Shown piece by piece: positions 53,472 through 62,255 of a DNA stretch of 64,000 nt; position 1 is the stretch's first letter, and every line of letters begins with the position of its first letter. The DNA comes from Phocaeicola fibrisolvens. Its GTDB lineage: Bacteria; Bacteroidota; Bacteroidia; Bacteroidales; Bacteroidaceae. The translations under genes and the position numbers were made by a program. The stretch is taken from assembly GCF_025567125.1 (NCBI RefSeq), contig NZ_JAOQJI010000006.1:75336-139335 (forward strand), written 5' to 3'. Below the pieces are notes generated by a model. That model did not search any database. It was given only the letters and a program-made list of their open reading frames with translations, and was not told the DNA's origin.

Positions 53472-53631
53472 AAAAACATTTTGCAAACTACCTCTATTTA
53501 TAAGAATCTTTTAGGATAAAAACCCTGATAATAGAAGAGTTATTAAAGTATTCTTTACAAACTGTCTGCTTGAAATCTATATTTCAAATATGTACATTTA
53601 CCTGTGAACTTAAAGTATTTTGATACTAAAA

Positions 53632-53662
53632 TTTGCTTTATGTGATTAAATTGTTACCTTTG
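53632..53662 (+). promoter_or_regulatory. Promoter of the amidase-iorAB operon
   Basis: TTTG (53632-53635), 19 bases, TACCTTTG (53655-53662): full consensus, 14 bp before the first ATG of the operon. Transcription would start near 53669, so the leader is only a few bases. Confidence 0.7.
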
Positions 53663-53676
53663 GGCGTTTCTAATAA

Positions 53677-54450
53677 ATGAAAAGCATGAAAATAATCTTA
53701 TTACAGACTGATATTTGTTGGGCCAGTCCTTCTGTCAATGTCAATGCCATTGACGCTGTGATAGATACTTATAATAAAGATGTCGATTTGTTCGTTCTTC
53801 CGGAGATGTTTTCTACGGGATTTTGTACGAATCCAGAGGGAACTGCTGAATCTGCTGAAGGAGAGAGTCTTCAATGGATGAAACAGAAGGCGATGAAGCG
53901 TAATTGTGCTATTGCAGGAAGTATTTCGGTAGAGGAAAATGCAAAATTCTATAACCGTTTTTTCTTTGTGCATCCCGACGGGAAAGTACAATGGTACGAC
54001 AAAAAGCATTTGTTCACGTATGGTGGAGAAGACAAACATTATACGGCCGGTACGGAACGTGTCGTGGTGAATTTCCGTGATGTACGGTTTCTGCTCGAAG
54101 TGTGCTATGACTTGCGCTTCCCGGTTTGGTCCCGGAATCGGGGCGATTACGATGTGGCGTTGTATGTAGCCAGCTGGCCTTCTCCCAGAGTGGAGGCCTG
54201 GAAGGCTTTGTTGCGGGCACGAGCCATTGAAAACCAGTGTTATGTGCTGGGTGTGAACCGGGTAGGAAAAGACCCGTACTGCGATTATTGTGGGGGTACG
54301 GCGGCTATCGACCCGTATGGAAAGACACTTTCTGCCTGTGAAGATGGCAAGGAGGGGCAGGTGGAAGCCTTCATAGATATGAATGAACTGGAAGCCTTCC
54401 GGAAAAAGTTCCCAGTGCTGGATGATGCAGACGCTTTTACATTGAATTAA
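53677..54450 (+). CDS. Nitrilase-family amidase (omega-amidase YafV-like)
   Basis: The 257-residue carbon-nitrogen hydrolase keeps the catalytic triad: Glu in LFVLPEMFSTGF, Lys in WYDKKHLFTYGG and Cys in LLEVCYDLRFPVW. The pattern FSTGF...YDLRFP resembles omega-amidases, which hydrolyse 2-oxoglutaramate or 2-oxosuccinamate formed when glutamine or asparagine serve as amino donors. ATG at 53677 or 53686. It precedes iorA by 11 bp, so it is likely cotranscribed with the aromatic 2-oxoacid genes. An omega-amidase would drive a glutamine-dependent transaminase, which fits the aminotransferase further down. That link is inference. Confidence 0.9.
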   Translation: MKSMKIILLQTDICWASPSVNVNAIDAVIDTYNKDVDLFVLPEMFSTGFCTNPEGTAESAEGESLQWMKQKAMKRNCAIAGSISVEENAKFYNRFFFVHPDGKVQWYDKKHLFTYGGEDKHYTAGTERVVVNFRDVRFLLEVCYDLRFPVWSRNRGDYDVALYVASWPSPRVEAWKALLRARAIENQCYVLGVNRVGKDPYCDYCGGTAAIDPYGKTLSACEDGKEGQVEAFIDMNELEAFRKKFPVLDDADAFTLN

Positions 54451-54461
54451 CTTCTTATTTT

Positions 54462-56081
54462 ATGAAAGACAATCATAAACTTTTGTTATTGGGCGACCAG
54501 GCGATAGCGCTGGGCGCCATTCACGCAGGAATTTCCGGGGTTTATGCCTATCCGGGAACTCCTTCGACCGAAATCACAGAATATATACAGGAATCTCCGA
54601 TAGCGAAAGCGCGCGGGTTGCACAGCAGCTGGTGTACCAATGAGAAAACAGCCATGGAAGCAGCCTTGGGGGTATCGTATGTGGGCAAGCGGGCACTGGT
54701 TTGCATGAAGCATGTAGGAATGAACGTATGTGCCGATGCCTTTGTCAATTCAGCCATTACGGGTGTCAATGGAGGGGTAGTGGTATTGGCTGCCGACGAT
54801 CCTACCATGCATTCCTCTCAGAATGAGCAGGATTCCCGCTTTTATGGCAAGTTTGCTTTAATTCCGATACTGGAACCTTCTTCCCAGCAGGAGGCCTACG
54901 ATATGATGGCGTATGCATACGACCTCTCGGAGCAGATGCGTACACCGGTATTGATGCGTATTACCACCCGAATGGCCCATTCCCGTGCGGCAGTAGAAGT
55001 CGCTGCGTCCGGAAAGGAAGTCACTTGTACGGGACGTCAGTCTGTACCTTCCGACTGGGTGCTGTTGCCGGGAAATGCCCGTCGCCGTTATAGGGAAGTC
55101 ATCGAGAACCAGCAGAAACTGGAGGCTGAGTCTGCACGTTCTGCCTATAACCAGCTGAGCATGCAGGAAGGGATGGCTGAGAAAGGAATTGTGGCTTGTG
55201 GCATCGGTTACAACTACGTGATGGAAAACTTTCCGGAAGGATGTCCTTATCCCATGCTGAAGATTTCACAATATCCTTTGCCGATGGAAGCCTTGACTCG
55301 TCTGGCAGACTCTTGTAAGGAGATTCTGGTGGTAGAAGACGGACAGCCTTTTGTGGAAGAACAGCTAAAAGGCATTCTTCCTTCTAAATATGTAGTGAAA
55401 GGCCGTTTAAGCGGTGAGTTACCTCGTACGGGGGAACTGACTCCCGACAATGTGCGTCGGGCCTTGGGGTTGCCAAGTGGACAGGTTTATGCAGCCGCAC
55501 AGAATGTGGTACCCCGTCCACCGGCCTTGTGCAAGGGATGCGGACACCGCGATGTGTATGATGCCTTGAATAAGGTGGCTGCAGAATATCCGGATGCAAA
55601 GATTTTCGGAGATATCGGTTGCTATACGCTGGGGGCACTTCCTCCTTTCCGCACATTGAGCAGCTGTGTCGATATGGGAGCTTCCATCACGATGGCCAAA
55701 GGAGCGGCCGATGCAGGACTGTTTCCTTCCATTGCCGTGATAGGGGATTCCACTTTCACCCATTCCGGAATGACGGGACTGCTGGATGCGGTGAACGATC
55801 AATCGAACATCACGGTCGTTATTTCCGACAACCTGACTACAGCCATGACCGGAGGACAGGATTCAGCCGGTACCAATAAGTTCGAGGCCATCTGTCTGGG
55901 GTTGGGAGTGGAGCCGGAGCATGTCCGGGTGGTGGTACCGCTTCCTAAGAACATGGAAGAAATCACCCGGGTCATTCGGGAAGAGATAGAATACAAGGGG
56001 GTGTCTGTCATTATTCCGCGCAGGGAATGTATGCAGACGTTGAACCGGAAACTGAAACAGCAAAAAGTAAAGAAACAATGA
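54462..56081 (+). CDS. iorA: Indolepyruvate:ferredoxin oxidoreductase, alpha subunit
   Basis: The TPP-dependent enzyme decarboxylates aryl-pyruvates to aryl-acetyl-CoA with ferredoxin, and can run in reverse. At 539 residues, it has an N-terminal pyrimidine-binding domain (LLLGDQAIALGAIHAG, YAYPGTPSTEITEYIQ), a transketolase C-like domain, CKGCGHRDVYDALNKV, and the PP-binding domain (FGDIGCYTLGALPPF, VIGDSTFTHSGMTGL). The protein ends shortly after VIIPRRECMQTL. The usual C-terminal module with two [4Fe-4S] clusters (about 70 residues) is absent, and no CxxCxxC motif occurs. The stop overlaps the iorB start by four bases (ATGA), indicating translational coupling. Confidence 0.94.
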   Translation: MKDNHKLLLLGDQAIALGAIHAGISGVYAYPGTPSTEITEYIQESPIAKARGLHSSWCTNEKTAMEAALGVSYVGKRALVCMKHVGMNVCADAFVNSAITGVNGGVVVLAADDPTMHSSQNEQDSRFYGKFALIPILEPSSQQEAYDMMAYAYDLSEQMRTPVLMRITTRMAHSRAAVEVAASGKEVTCTGRQSVPSDWVLLPGNARRRYREVIENQQKLEAESARSAYNQLSMQEGMAEKGIVACGIGYNYVMENFPEGCPYPMLKISQYPLPMEALTRLADSCKEILVVEDGQPFVEEQLKGILPSKYVVKGRLSGELPRTGELTPDNVRRALGLPSGQVYAAAQNVVPRPPALCKGCGHRDVYDALNKVAAEYPDAKIFGDIGCYTLGALPPFRTLSSCVDMGASITMAKGAADAGLFPSIAVIGDSTFTHSGMTGLLDAVNDQSNITVVISDNLTTAMTGGQDSAGTNKFEAICLGLGVEPEHVRVVVPLPKNMEEITRVIREEIEYKGVSVIIPRRECMQTLNRKLKQQKVKKQ

Positions 56082-56665
56082 AAACAGATATCATACTTTC
56101 TGGAGTGGGCGGACAGGGAATTCTGTCCATTGCCACGATTATCGGTGAGGCGGCCCTGCATCTGGGGCTGAACTTGAAACAGGCCGAAGTACACGGAATG
56201 AGTCAGCGGGGAGGCGATGTGCAGTCGAATCTGCGCTTGTCGGAGGCGCCGATTGCTTCCGATTTGATACCCTTGGGTACAGCGGATATGATTATTTCAC
56301 TGGAACCGATGGAGGCACTGCGTTATCTTCCGTATTTGTCGAAAGACGGATGGATTATCACTTCGGCCACTCCGTTCAAGAACATTTCCAATTATCCGGA
56401 AGATGAAAAATTGAGGGCTGAACTCCATGCGCAGCCTCATGTGGTGGTGTTGGATGTGGAAAATCTGGCAAAGGAAAACCAGATACCCAGGTCGGCCAAT
56501 GTCATCTTGTTGGGCGCGGCGGCTCCTTTCTTGAAAATCCTGAATGCGGACGTGCTGCGTGAAAGTGTAGGACGTATCTTTGCGCCGAAAGGAGAAGAGG
56601 TGGTGCAGATGAATTACCGGGCATTCGATATCGGTCATGAATATGTGAAACAATTGAAATTCTAA
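56078..56665 (+). CDS. iorB: Indolepyruvate:ferredoxin oxidoreductase, beta subunit
   Basis: The 195-residue gamma-domain-type subunit starts at 56078, coupled to iorA by an ATGA overlap. The earlier ATG of the frame at 56027 lies inside iorA. Motifs are ILSGVGGQGILSIATIIGEA, VHGMSQRGGDVQSNLRL and IPLGTADMIISLEPMEA, all typical of 2-oxoacid oxidoreductase gamma subunits. Forms the catalytic complex with IorA. Confidence 0.95.
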   Translation: MKTDIILSGVGGQGILSIATIIGEAALHLGLNLKQAEVHGMSQRGGDVQSNLRLSEAPIASDLIPLGTADMIISLEPMEALRYLPYLSKDGWIITSATPFKNISNYPEDEKLRAELHAQPHVVVLDVENLAKENQIPRSANVILLGAAAPFLKILNADVLRESVGRIFAPKGEEVVQMNYRAFDIGHEYVKQLKF

Positions 56666-56671
56666 AGGCTT

Positions 56672-57994
56672 ATGAACTGCGTGTTTAGTGAAGACCTGGT
56701 CAACTCTGTGGCCAAGGAAATGAAGGTGGCCGATTTGTCCAATGCGACCATCGGAGATGTGTTGCTGGTGGCTTCCCGTCTGGAAGAACTTACGGGTATT
56801 CCCTTTATCCGGATGGATCAGGGGTCTCCCGGTCTCCCGGCAAATAAAGTGGGGATTGAAGCCGAGAAAAAGGCGCTTGACAGGGGAGTCGGTTCCCAGT
56901 ATCCGGCTGCTGCCGGTGTGGCGGAATTGAAACAGGCTGCCTCCCGCTTTGTCAAAGCATTCATCAATATTGATATTTCTCCTCGGGCATGTGTTCCCAC
57001 TACGGGGTCGGTTGCGGGTTCTTTCGGAGCCTTTATCGCCTGTACCCAGCGGATTCCCGGGAAAAACAAGGTGCTGTTCATCGACCCGGGTTTCCCGATA
57101 CAGAAGTCCCAGTTGCGCATTTTAGGCATTGCGTGGGAGTCGTTTGATATCCATGATTTCCGGGGAGAACCGTTGCGTGCCAAACTGGAAAGTTTTCTTT
57201 CCAAAGGAGATATTGCGGCCATTGTCTATTCCAATCCCAACAATCCGGCTTGGATTTGCCTGGAAGAAAGTGAACTGAAAATCATCGGAGAACTGGCTAC
57301 GCAGTATGATGCGATAGTGATGGAAGACCAGGCATATTTCTGTATGGACTTCCGCCATGCGTTCGGCCGTCCTTATCAGCCTCCTTTCGTGCCTACGGTG
57401 GCCCGTTATACCGACAATTATATTCTCATGTTGTCTGCCTCCAAGATTTTCAGCTATGCCGGACAGCGCATTGCCTTGGCTTGTGTGTCCGATAAGCTGT
57501 TCGATACGCAGTATCCGGCCTTGGCCTCCCGTTATGAGGATTCAGGCGTGTTCGGGCCGACTTTCATCGCTTCCATTATGTATATGATTACTTCCGGCTG
57601 CACGGCCACTACCCAGTATGCCATGGCAGAGATGCTGGAAAAATCCATTACCGGTGAAATCAATTTTGTGGAAGACGTCCGTGAGTATGAACGGCGCGCC
57701 CGCCGGATGAAGCAGATTTTCACCGCTCATGGCTTTTCGGTGGTATATGACAAGGATGTCACCCAGCAGGTGGGCGATGGCTTTTTCTTTACCTTGGGCT
57801 ATCCCGGATTGACGGGTGGTGAGTTACTCCGTGAACTGATGATGTACGGGGTGAGCAGTATCTCCCTGTCGACGACGGGCAGTGAACAGCAGGGTGTGAG
57901 AGCCTGTACTTCCCGGATGCGGGAGGAGCTCTATCCGGTGCTGGAAGAACGGATGAAGGCTTTTCAGGAAGATCATCCTGTGCCGAGCAAATAA
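56672..57994 (+). CDS. PLP-dependent aminotransferase class I/II
   Basis: The 440-residue cytosolic aminotransferase has PTTGSVAGSFGAFIAC for the cofactor phosphate region, YSNPNNPAWICLEESEL, VMEDQAYFCMDF, and LMLSASKIFSYAGQRIAL with the Schiff-base lysine. Set between iorB and the arylacetate-CoA ligase, it probably converts aromatic amino acids and aryl-pyruvates into each other, supplying or draining IorAB. It is longer than typical AspC. Substrate assignment comes from context only. Confidence 0.9.
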   Translation: MNCVFSEDLVNSVAKEMKVADLSNATIGDVLLVASRLEELTGIPFIRMDQGSPGLPANKVGIEAEKKALDRGVGSQYPAAAGVAELKQAASRFVKAFINIDISPRACVPTTGSVAGSFGAFIACTQRIPGKNKVLFIDPGFPIQKSQLRILGIAWESFDIHDFRGEPLRAKLESFLSKGDIAAIVYSNPNNPAWICLEESELKIIGELATQYDAIVMEDQAYFCMDFRHAFGRPYQPPFVPTVARYTDNYILMLSASKIFSYAGQRIALACVSDKLFDTQYPALASRYEDSGVFGPTFIASIMYMITSGCTATTQYAMAEMLEKSITGEINFVEDVREYERRARRMKQIFTAHGFSVVYDKDVTQQVGDGFFFTLGYPGLTGGELLRELMMYGVSSISLSTTGSEQQGVRACTSRMREELYPVLEERMKAFQEDHPVPSK

Positions 57995-58027
57995 CCAAAC
58001 TACTACAGAAATAAAGAAAAACACACT

Positions 58028-59329
58028 ATGATTTGGAATCCGAACAAAGAATGTATGCCGCGTGAACAGATGCGTGAGCTACAGGGGAAACGTTTGTGCA
58101 AACTGGTGCAGTATGTGTACCATAATGTGCCTTTCTATCGGCACAAGATGCAGGAGATGGATCTCACTCCCGATGACATCCGGGAAATTGAGGACATCAC
58201 GAAACTGCCTTTTACCACCAAACAGGATTTGCGGGACAATTATCCGTACGGGTTGATGGCGGCTCCTCTTTCGGAAGTGGTGCGTGTGCATGCTTCTTCC
58301 GGAACGACAGGTAACCCGACCATTGTGGGATATACCCGCCGCGACTTGTCTATCTGGTCGGAGGTGATGTCGCGTTGTCTTTCGGCATACGGGGTGACTC
58401 GGGAAGATACGTTTTCCGTGAGTTACGGATATGGTCTGTTTACCGGTGGACTGGGAGCGCATTATGGCGTGGAAAATCTGGGGGCAACCGTGATTCCGGC
58501 TTCTACCGGAAATACGGAAAAACACGTACGCCTGATTCGGGATTTGCATATCACGGGTATTGCCTGTACGCCTTCGTATGCCTTGTATCTGGCAGAGGTG
58601 GTGGAACGGATGGGTATCCGCAAGGAAGAACTGGGATTACGTATCGGTGCTTTCGGAGCAGAACCTTGGACGGAAAACATGCGTCAGGAAATCCAGAGCC
58701 GTTTGGGGTTGAAGGGCTACAACATTTATGGATTGAGCGAGATTATGGGGCCGGGCGTGTCTTACGAATGCCAGGAGCAGTATGGTTCCCATATCAATGA
58801 GGACCATTTCTATCCGGAAATCATCGACCCTGTGACGTGTCAGAACCTGCCGTATGGCACGCAGGGAGAACTGGTGTTTACCACATTGACCAAGGAGGGC
58901 ATGCCGCTGCTCCGCTATCGCACCAAAGACCTGACTTCCCTGATTGCTGACCCGTGTCCTTGCGGACGTACCAGCGTGCGTATGACGCCGATTATGGGTC
59001 GAAGCGACGATATGCTGATTATCCGGGGTATCAATGTCTTCCCGTCACAGGTGGAAAGTGTGATTTTGGGCATGAAGGAATTTGAACCGCAGTATCTGCT
59101 GGTGGTCGACCGCAAGAACAACCTCGATACGCTGGAAGTACAGGTGGAAGTGCGCCGCGACTTTTTCAGCGACGACATCGGTTCCATGCTGAAGCTGAAG
59201 AAGACCCTGTCCGACCGCCTGAAGAGTGTGCTCTCCATCAGTGCGGAAGTCAAACTGGTGGAACCGAACAGCATAGCCCGTAGCCAGGGCAAGTCCAAAC
59301 GTGTGATTGATAACCGAGTATTGGTGTAA
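58028..59329 (+). CDS. paaK: Phenylacetate-CoA ligase (arylacetate-CoA ligase)
   Basis: Activates phenylacetate, and probably indoleacetate or hydroxyphenylacetate, with ATP and CoA. The 433-residue acyl-adenylate enzyme of PaaK type has VRVHASSGTTGNPTIVGYTR (P-loop), GLFTGGLGAHYGVENLGATV, IGAFGAEPWTENMR, YNIYGLSEIMGPGVSYEC and LLRYRTKDLT. The C-terminal AMP-binding subdomain shows IMGRSDDMLIIRGINVFPSQ. With iorAB it completes a route between arylacetates and aryl-pyruvates, the reductive carboxylation route described for anaerobic rumen and gut bacteria. The four cluster cysteines C(P)CG are a common PaaK trait (DPCPCGRTS). Confidence 0.95.
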   Translation: MIWNPNKECMPREQMRELQGKRLCKLVQYVYHNVPFYRHKMQEMDLTPDDIREIEDITKLPFTTKQDLRDNYPYGLMAAPLSEVVRVHASSGTTGNPTIVGYTRRDLSIWSEVMSRCLSAYGVTREDTFSVSYGYGLFTGGLGAHYGVENLGATVIPASTGNTEKHVRLIRDLHITGIACTPSYALYLAEVVERMGIRKEELGLRIGAFGAEPWTENMRQEIQSRLGLKGYNIYGLSEIMGPGVSYECQEQYGSHINEDHFYPEIIDPVTCQNLPYGTQGELVFTTLTKEGMPLLRYRTKDLTSLIADPCPCGRTSVRMTPIMGRSDDMLIIRGINVFPSQVESVILGMKEFEPQYLLVVDRKNNLDTLEVQVEVRRDFFSDDIGSMLKLKKTLSDRLKSVLSISAEVKLVEPNSIARSQGKSKRVIDNRVLV

Positions 59330-59346
59330 TTAAAGGAAGTGAATCT

Positions 59347-59763
59347 ATGATAATCAAACAATTATCCGTTTTTCTGGAAAATAAGACCGGAAGAATCAAT
59401 GACGTGGTGCATGCATTGGGAGCAAATGGTATCAATATGCATGCCTTCAGTATGGCCGAGACTGCCGATTTCGGTATTTTACGCCTGATCGTTTCCGATG
59501 TGGAGAAAGCAGTCGAGGTGCTCCGGGCAAAAGATTTTGCCGTGATGTCGACCGATGTGGTCTGTCTGTCGTGTGACAATGTGCCCGGCTCGCTGGCAGT
59601 GGTGTTGGAATATCTGGCCGAAGAGCAGATTTTCATTGAATACATGTATGCGTTTGCCCAGGCCGACCAGGCCCATGTGGTCATCAAACCCAATGATATG
59701 GCACACTGTCTGAAGGTGCTCGAAGCGCATCATTGCCGTGTGCTGGGGAAAGATGAACTTTAG
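59347..59763 (+). CDS. Tandem ACT-domain protein
   Basis: The 138-residue protein consists of two ACT domains (about 1-65 and 70-138): IIKQLSVFLENKTGRINDVV, GINMHAFSMAETADFGILRL, then VPGSLAVVLEYLAEEQIFIE and AHVVIKPNDMAHCLKVLEAH. ACT pairs bind amino acids and give feedback control. Following paaK by 17 bp, it probably senses an aromatic amino acid for this operon. No catalytic domain is attached. It ends before a strong terminator. Confidence 0.93.
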   Translation: MIIKQLSVFLENKTGRINDVVHALGANGINMHAFSMAETADFGILRLIVSDVEKAVEVLRAKDFAVMSTDVVCLSCDNVPGSLAVVLEYLAEEQIFIEYMYAFAQADQAHVVIKPNDMAHCLKVLEAHHCRVLGKDEL

Positions 59764-59796
59764 GAAAAAGAACTGCCTGTAAAGAAATACTAAAGT

Positions 59797-59858
59797 AAAA
59801 AATCTCCTGCTTTCAGCCGGAAAGTTCGCATGAACTGAGGCTGAGCAGGAGATTTTTT
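59797..59858 (+). terminator. Terminator of the iorAB-paaK operon
   Basis: AAAAAATCTCCTGCT and AGCAGGAGATTTTTT form a perfect outer stem. Inner stems CAGCC/GGCTG and AGTTC/GAACT extend it, and TTTTTT follows. The A run on the other side may let it serve the convergent pyrophosphatase gene too. Confidence 0.9.
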
Positions 59859-59926
59859 GTATGGTTATTATTCAGTTTCCATTCCTCGATTGAAGGTCGT
59901 ATTTCTATATTGCTGCTGGGGGCTGC

Positions 59927-62131
59927 TTAGAACAAGCTCCAGGAGACGGTCAGTCCGGCCATGACGATGGCCACCATGCTCATCAGTTTGATGAGGATGT
60001 TCAGGCTCGGACCGGAAGTGTCCTTGAACGGGTCGCCTACCGTATCGCCTACCACGGTGGCCCGGTGTACTTCGCTGCCTTTCCCGCCAAAGTTACCTTC
60101 TTCCACGTATTTCTTCGCATTGTCCCAGGCACCGCCGGAGTTAGCCATGAAGATGGCCAGGATAAAGCCCGATGACAATCCCCCTATCAGCAGTCCGATG
60201 ACGCCCGGTACTCCGAACAGCAGTCCCGTCACAATGGGAGCGATGATGGCCAGCAGGGAAGGGAACACCATTTCTTTCTGGGCACCCAGTGTGGAGATTT
60301 GTACGCAGCGGGCATAATCCGGTTCTGCCTTGCCTTCCAGAATCCCTTTGATTTCACGAAACTGTCGGCGTACTTCTTCTACCATGTGGGCTGCGGCTCT
60401 GCCCACCGCATTCATGGTCAATCCGCAGAACAGGAAGGCCATCATGCTGCCGATGAACATTCCAGACAGCACTTTCGGATTCATCAGTGTGACATCGTAG
60501 TACATCATGAAATCCGTGAATCCGGCTTCGTGAATGACTACTTCCAGTCCGTTGGGAAGTTCCAGTACCGTCGTACCGATGCGTTCCAGTCCGATACGAA
60601 TTTCTTCGATGTAAGAAGCTAACAGGGCTAGTCCGGTCAGGGCAGCCGAGCCGATGGCAAATCCTTTTCCTGTGGCTGCCGTGGTGTTTCCCAAAGAATC
60701 CAGCGCATCAGTCCGTTTGCGTACTTCTTCTCCCAGGCCACTCATCTCGGCATTGCCTCCGGCGTTGTCGGCTATCGGGCCATACGCGTCCGTAGCCAAG
60801 GTAATGCCTAAGGTGGACAACATGCCCACCGCCGCAATGCCGATGCCGTAGAGTCCCATACTGATGTTCGTGAAGTCAAATCCCGAGGCCAGCCAGTAGG
60901 ACAGGATGATGCCGGCTACGACGGCAATGACCGGAATCGTGGTAGATACCATGCCTAGTCCGATGCCCGAGATAATGACCGTAGCCGGTCCGGTCTTTCC
61001 GCTTTCCGCCAGTTTCCGGGTCGGCTTGTAGGATTGAGAGGTATAGAATTCCGTAGATTGCCCGATGATGACCCCTACCACCAGTCCAATGACAACGGCA
61101 CAGGAGATGTAGAGCCAGTTTTCCAGCTGCAATAGCCAAAGAATCGCGAACGTAGCGATGACAATCAGTCCCGCGCTGAGGTTGGTGCCCGTTGACAAGG
61201 CCCGGAGCAGTTCCCTCATGCCCGCGTCTTCTTTGGTACGTACGGCAAAAATACCGATGATGGACAAGAGGATACCGACTGCTGCAATCAACATCGGGGC
61301 AATGACTGCCTTGAACTGCATGACCGTATCGCCGGTCCCGATGTAGGCCGCCGCTCCCAAGGCTGCTGTGGCCAGAATGGAACCGCAGTAAGATTCATAG
61401 AGGTCGGCCCCCATTCCCGCTACATCGCCCACATTGTCGCCCACGTTGTCGGCAATGGTCGCCGGGTTGCGCGGGTCATCTTCCGGGATACCCGCTTCCA
61501 CTTTCCCCACTAGGTCGGCTCCTACGTCGGCTGCCTTCGTGTAAATGCCTCCTCCTACACGGGCAAAGAGGGCCTGTGTGGAGGCTCCCATACCGAAGGT
61601 TAGCATGGTGGTGGTAATGATACACAGTTTGGCCGTCGGATTCAGGGCATCTTCCGGAATACATTGTTCCAGCAACAGATACCAGAAAGAAATGTCGAAC
61701 AATCCCAGTCCGACCACTACCAGACCCATGACAGCTCCGCTGCGGAACGCCACTTTCAGGCCTTTGTTCAAAGAGTTCCGGGCCGCATGTGCCGTGCGTG
61801 CCGAAGCGTAGGTAGCCGTTTTCATCCCCAGGTAGCCCGACAGGCCGGAAAAGAATCCTCCCGTCAGGAAGGCCACAGGCACCCAGTGGTTTTGCAGGTT
61901 AAATCCGTAGGCCATGACGGCAAACAGCACCGCCAGAGCGATAAACACGATAGTGACGATTTTATATTGCTGTTTCAGGTACGACATGGCTCCTTGCCGT
62001 ACGTACGAGGCGATGCGTGTCATGGCAGGAGTTCCTTCGCTTTCCTGTTTCATCTGCCGGTAGAAATATCCGGCAAGTGCCAATGCCAGCAGCGATGCGG
62101 CCGGTATCAGCCAGAAGAGAGATGTTTCCAT
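59927..62131 (-). CDS. hppA: Membrane-integral pyrophosphatase, probably Na+,H+-pumping
   Basis: The 734-residue protein has about 16 transmembrane helices and hydrolyses PPi to pump cations across the inner membrane. Substrate-site motifs are DVGADLVGKVEAGIPEDDPR and DNVGDNVGDVAGMGADLYES. GNTTAATGKGFAIGSAALT has Ala where K+-independent enzymes have Lys, so it should be K+-dependent. Counting from the first Met, residues T90, F94, D146 and M176 are all present; as I recall, these four define the dual Na+ and H+ pumping subfamily first shown with the Bacteroides vulgatus enzyme. Monocistronic, with a -7 element at 62161-62168 and a stop close to the operon terminator of the convergent ior genes. 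Confidence 0.95.
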   Translation of the reverse strand: METSLFWLIPAASLLALALAGYFYRQMKQESEGTPAMTRIASYVRQGAMSYLKQQYKIVTIVFIALAVLFAVMAYGFNLQNHWVPVAFLTGGFFSGLSGYLGMKTATYASARTAHAARNSLNKGLKVAFRSGAVMGLVVVGLGLFDISFWYLLLEQCIPEDALNPTAKLCIITTTMLTFGMGASTQALFARVGGGIYTKAADVGADLVGKVEAGIPEDDPRNPATIADNVGDNVGDVAGMGADLYESYCGSILATAALGAAAYIGTGDTVMQFKAVIAPMLIAAVGILLSIIGIFAVRTKEDAGMRELLRALSTGTNLSAGLIVIATFAILWLLQLENWLYISCAVVIGLVVGVIIGQSTEFYTSQSYKPTRKLAESGKTGPATVIISGIGLGMVSTTIPVIAVVAGIILSYWLASGFDFTNISMGLYGIGIAAVGMLSTLGITLATDAYGPIADNAGGNAEMSGLGEEVRKRTDALDSLGNTTAATGKGFAIGSAALTGLALLASYIEEIRIGLERIGTTVLELPNGLEVVIHEAGFTDFMMYYDVTLMNPKVLSGMFIGSMMAFLFCGLTMNAVGRAAAHMVEEVRRQFREIKGILEGKAEPDYARCVQISTLGAQKEMVFPSLLAIIAPIVTGLLFGVPGVIGLLIGGLSSGFILAIFMANSGGAWDNAKKYVEEGNFGGKGSEVHRATVVGDTVGDPFKDTSGPSLNILIKLMSMVAIVMAGLTVSWSLF

Positions 62132-62160
62132 ATAAAAAGATGATTAATAAGAGGTTTGTT

Positions 62161-62168
62161 CAAAAATA
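62161..62168 (-). promoter_or_regulatory. -7 element of the pyrophosphatase promoter
   Basis: TATTTTTG on the minus strand, 30 bp before the hppA ATG. Confidence 0.5.
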
Positions 62169-62200
62169 CAGAAAAATACTGAGATAGCCGAAAAACTTCA

Positions 62201-62208
62201 TAACTTTG
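62201..62208 (+). promoter_or_regulatory. -7 element of the membrane AraC gene promoter
   Basis: TAACTTTG, full consensus, 48 bp before the ATG. The two divergent -7 boxes in this gap are only 32 bp apart, so transcription in the two directions may interfere. Confidence 0.5.
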
Positions 62209-62255
62209 TATGCCGATAAATAAGTATTGTTATTGCTGGACTATTTTTTATTTTT

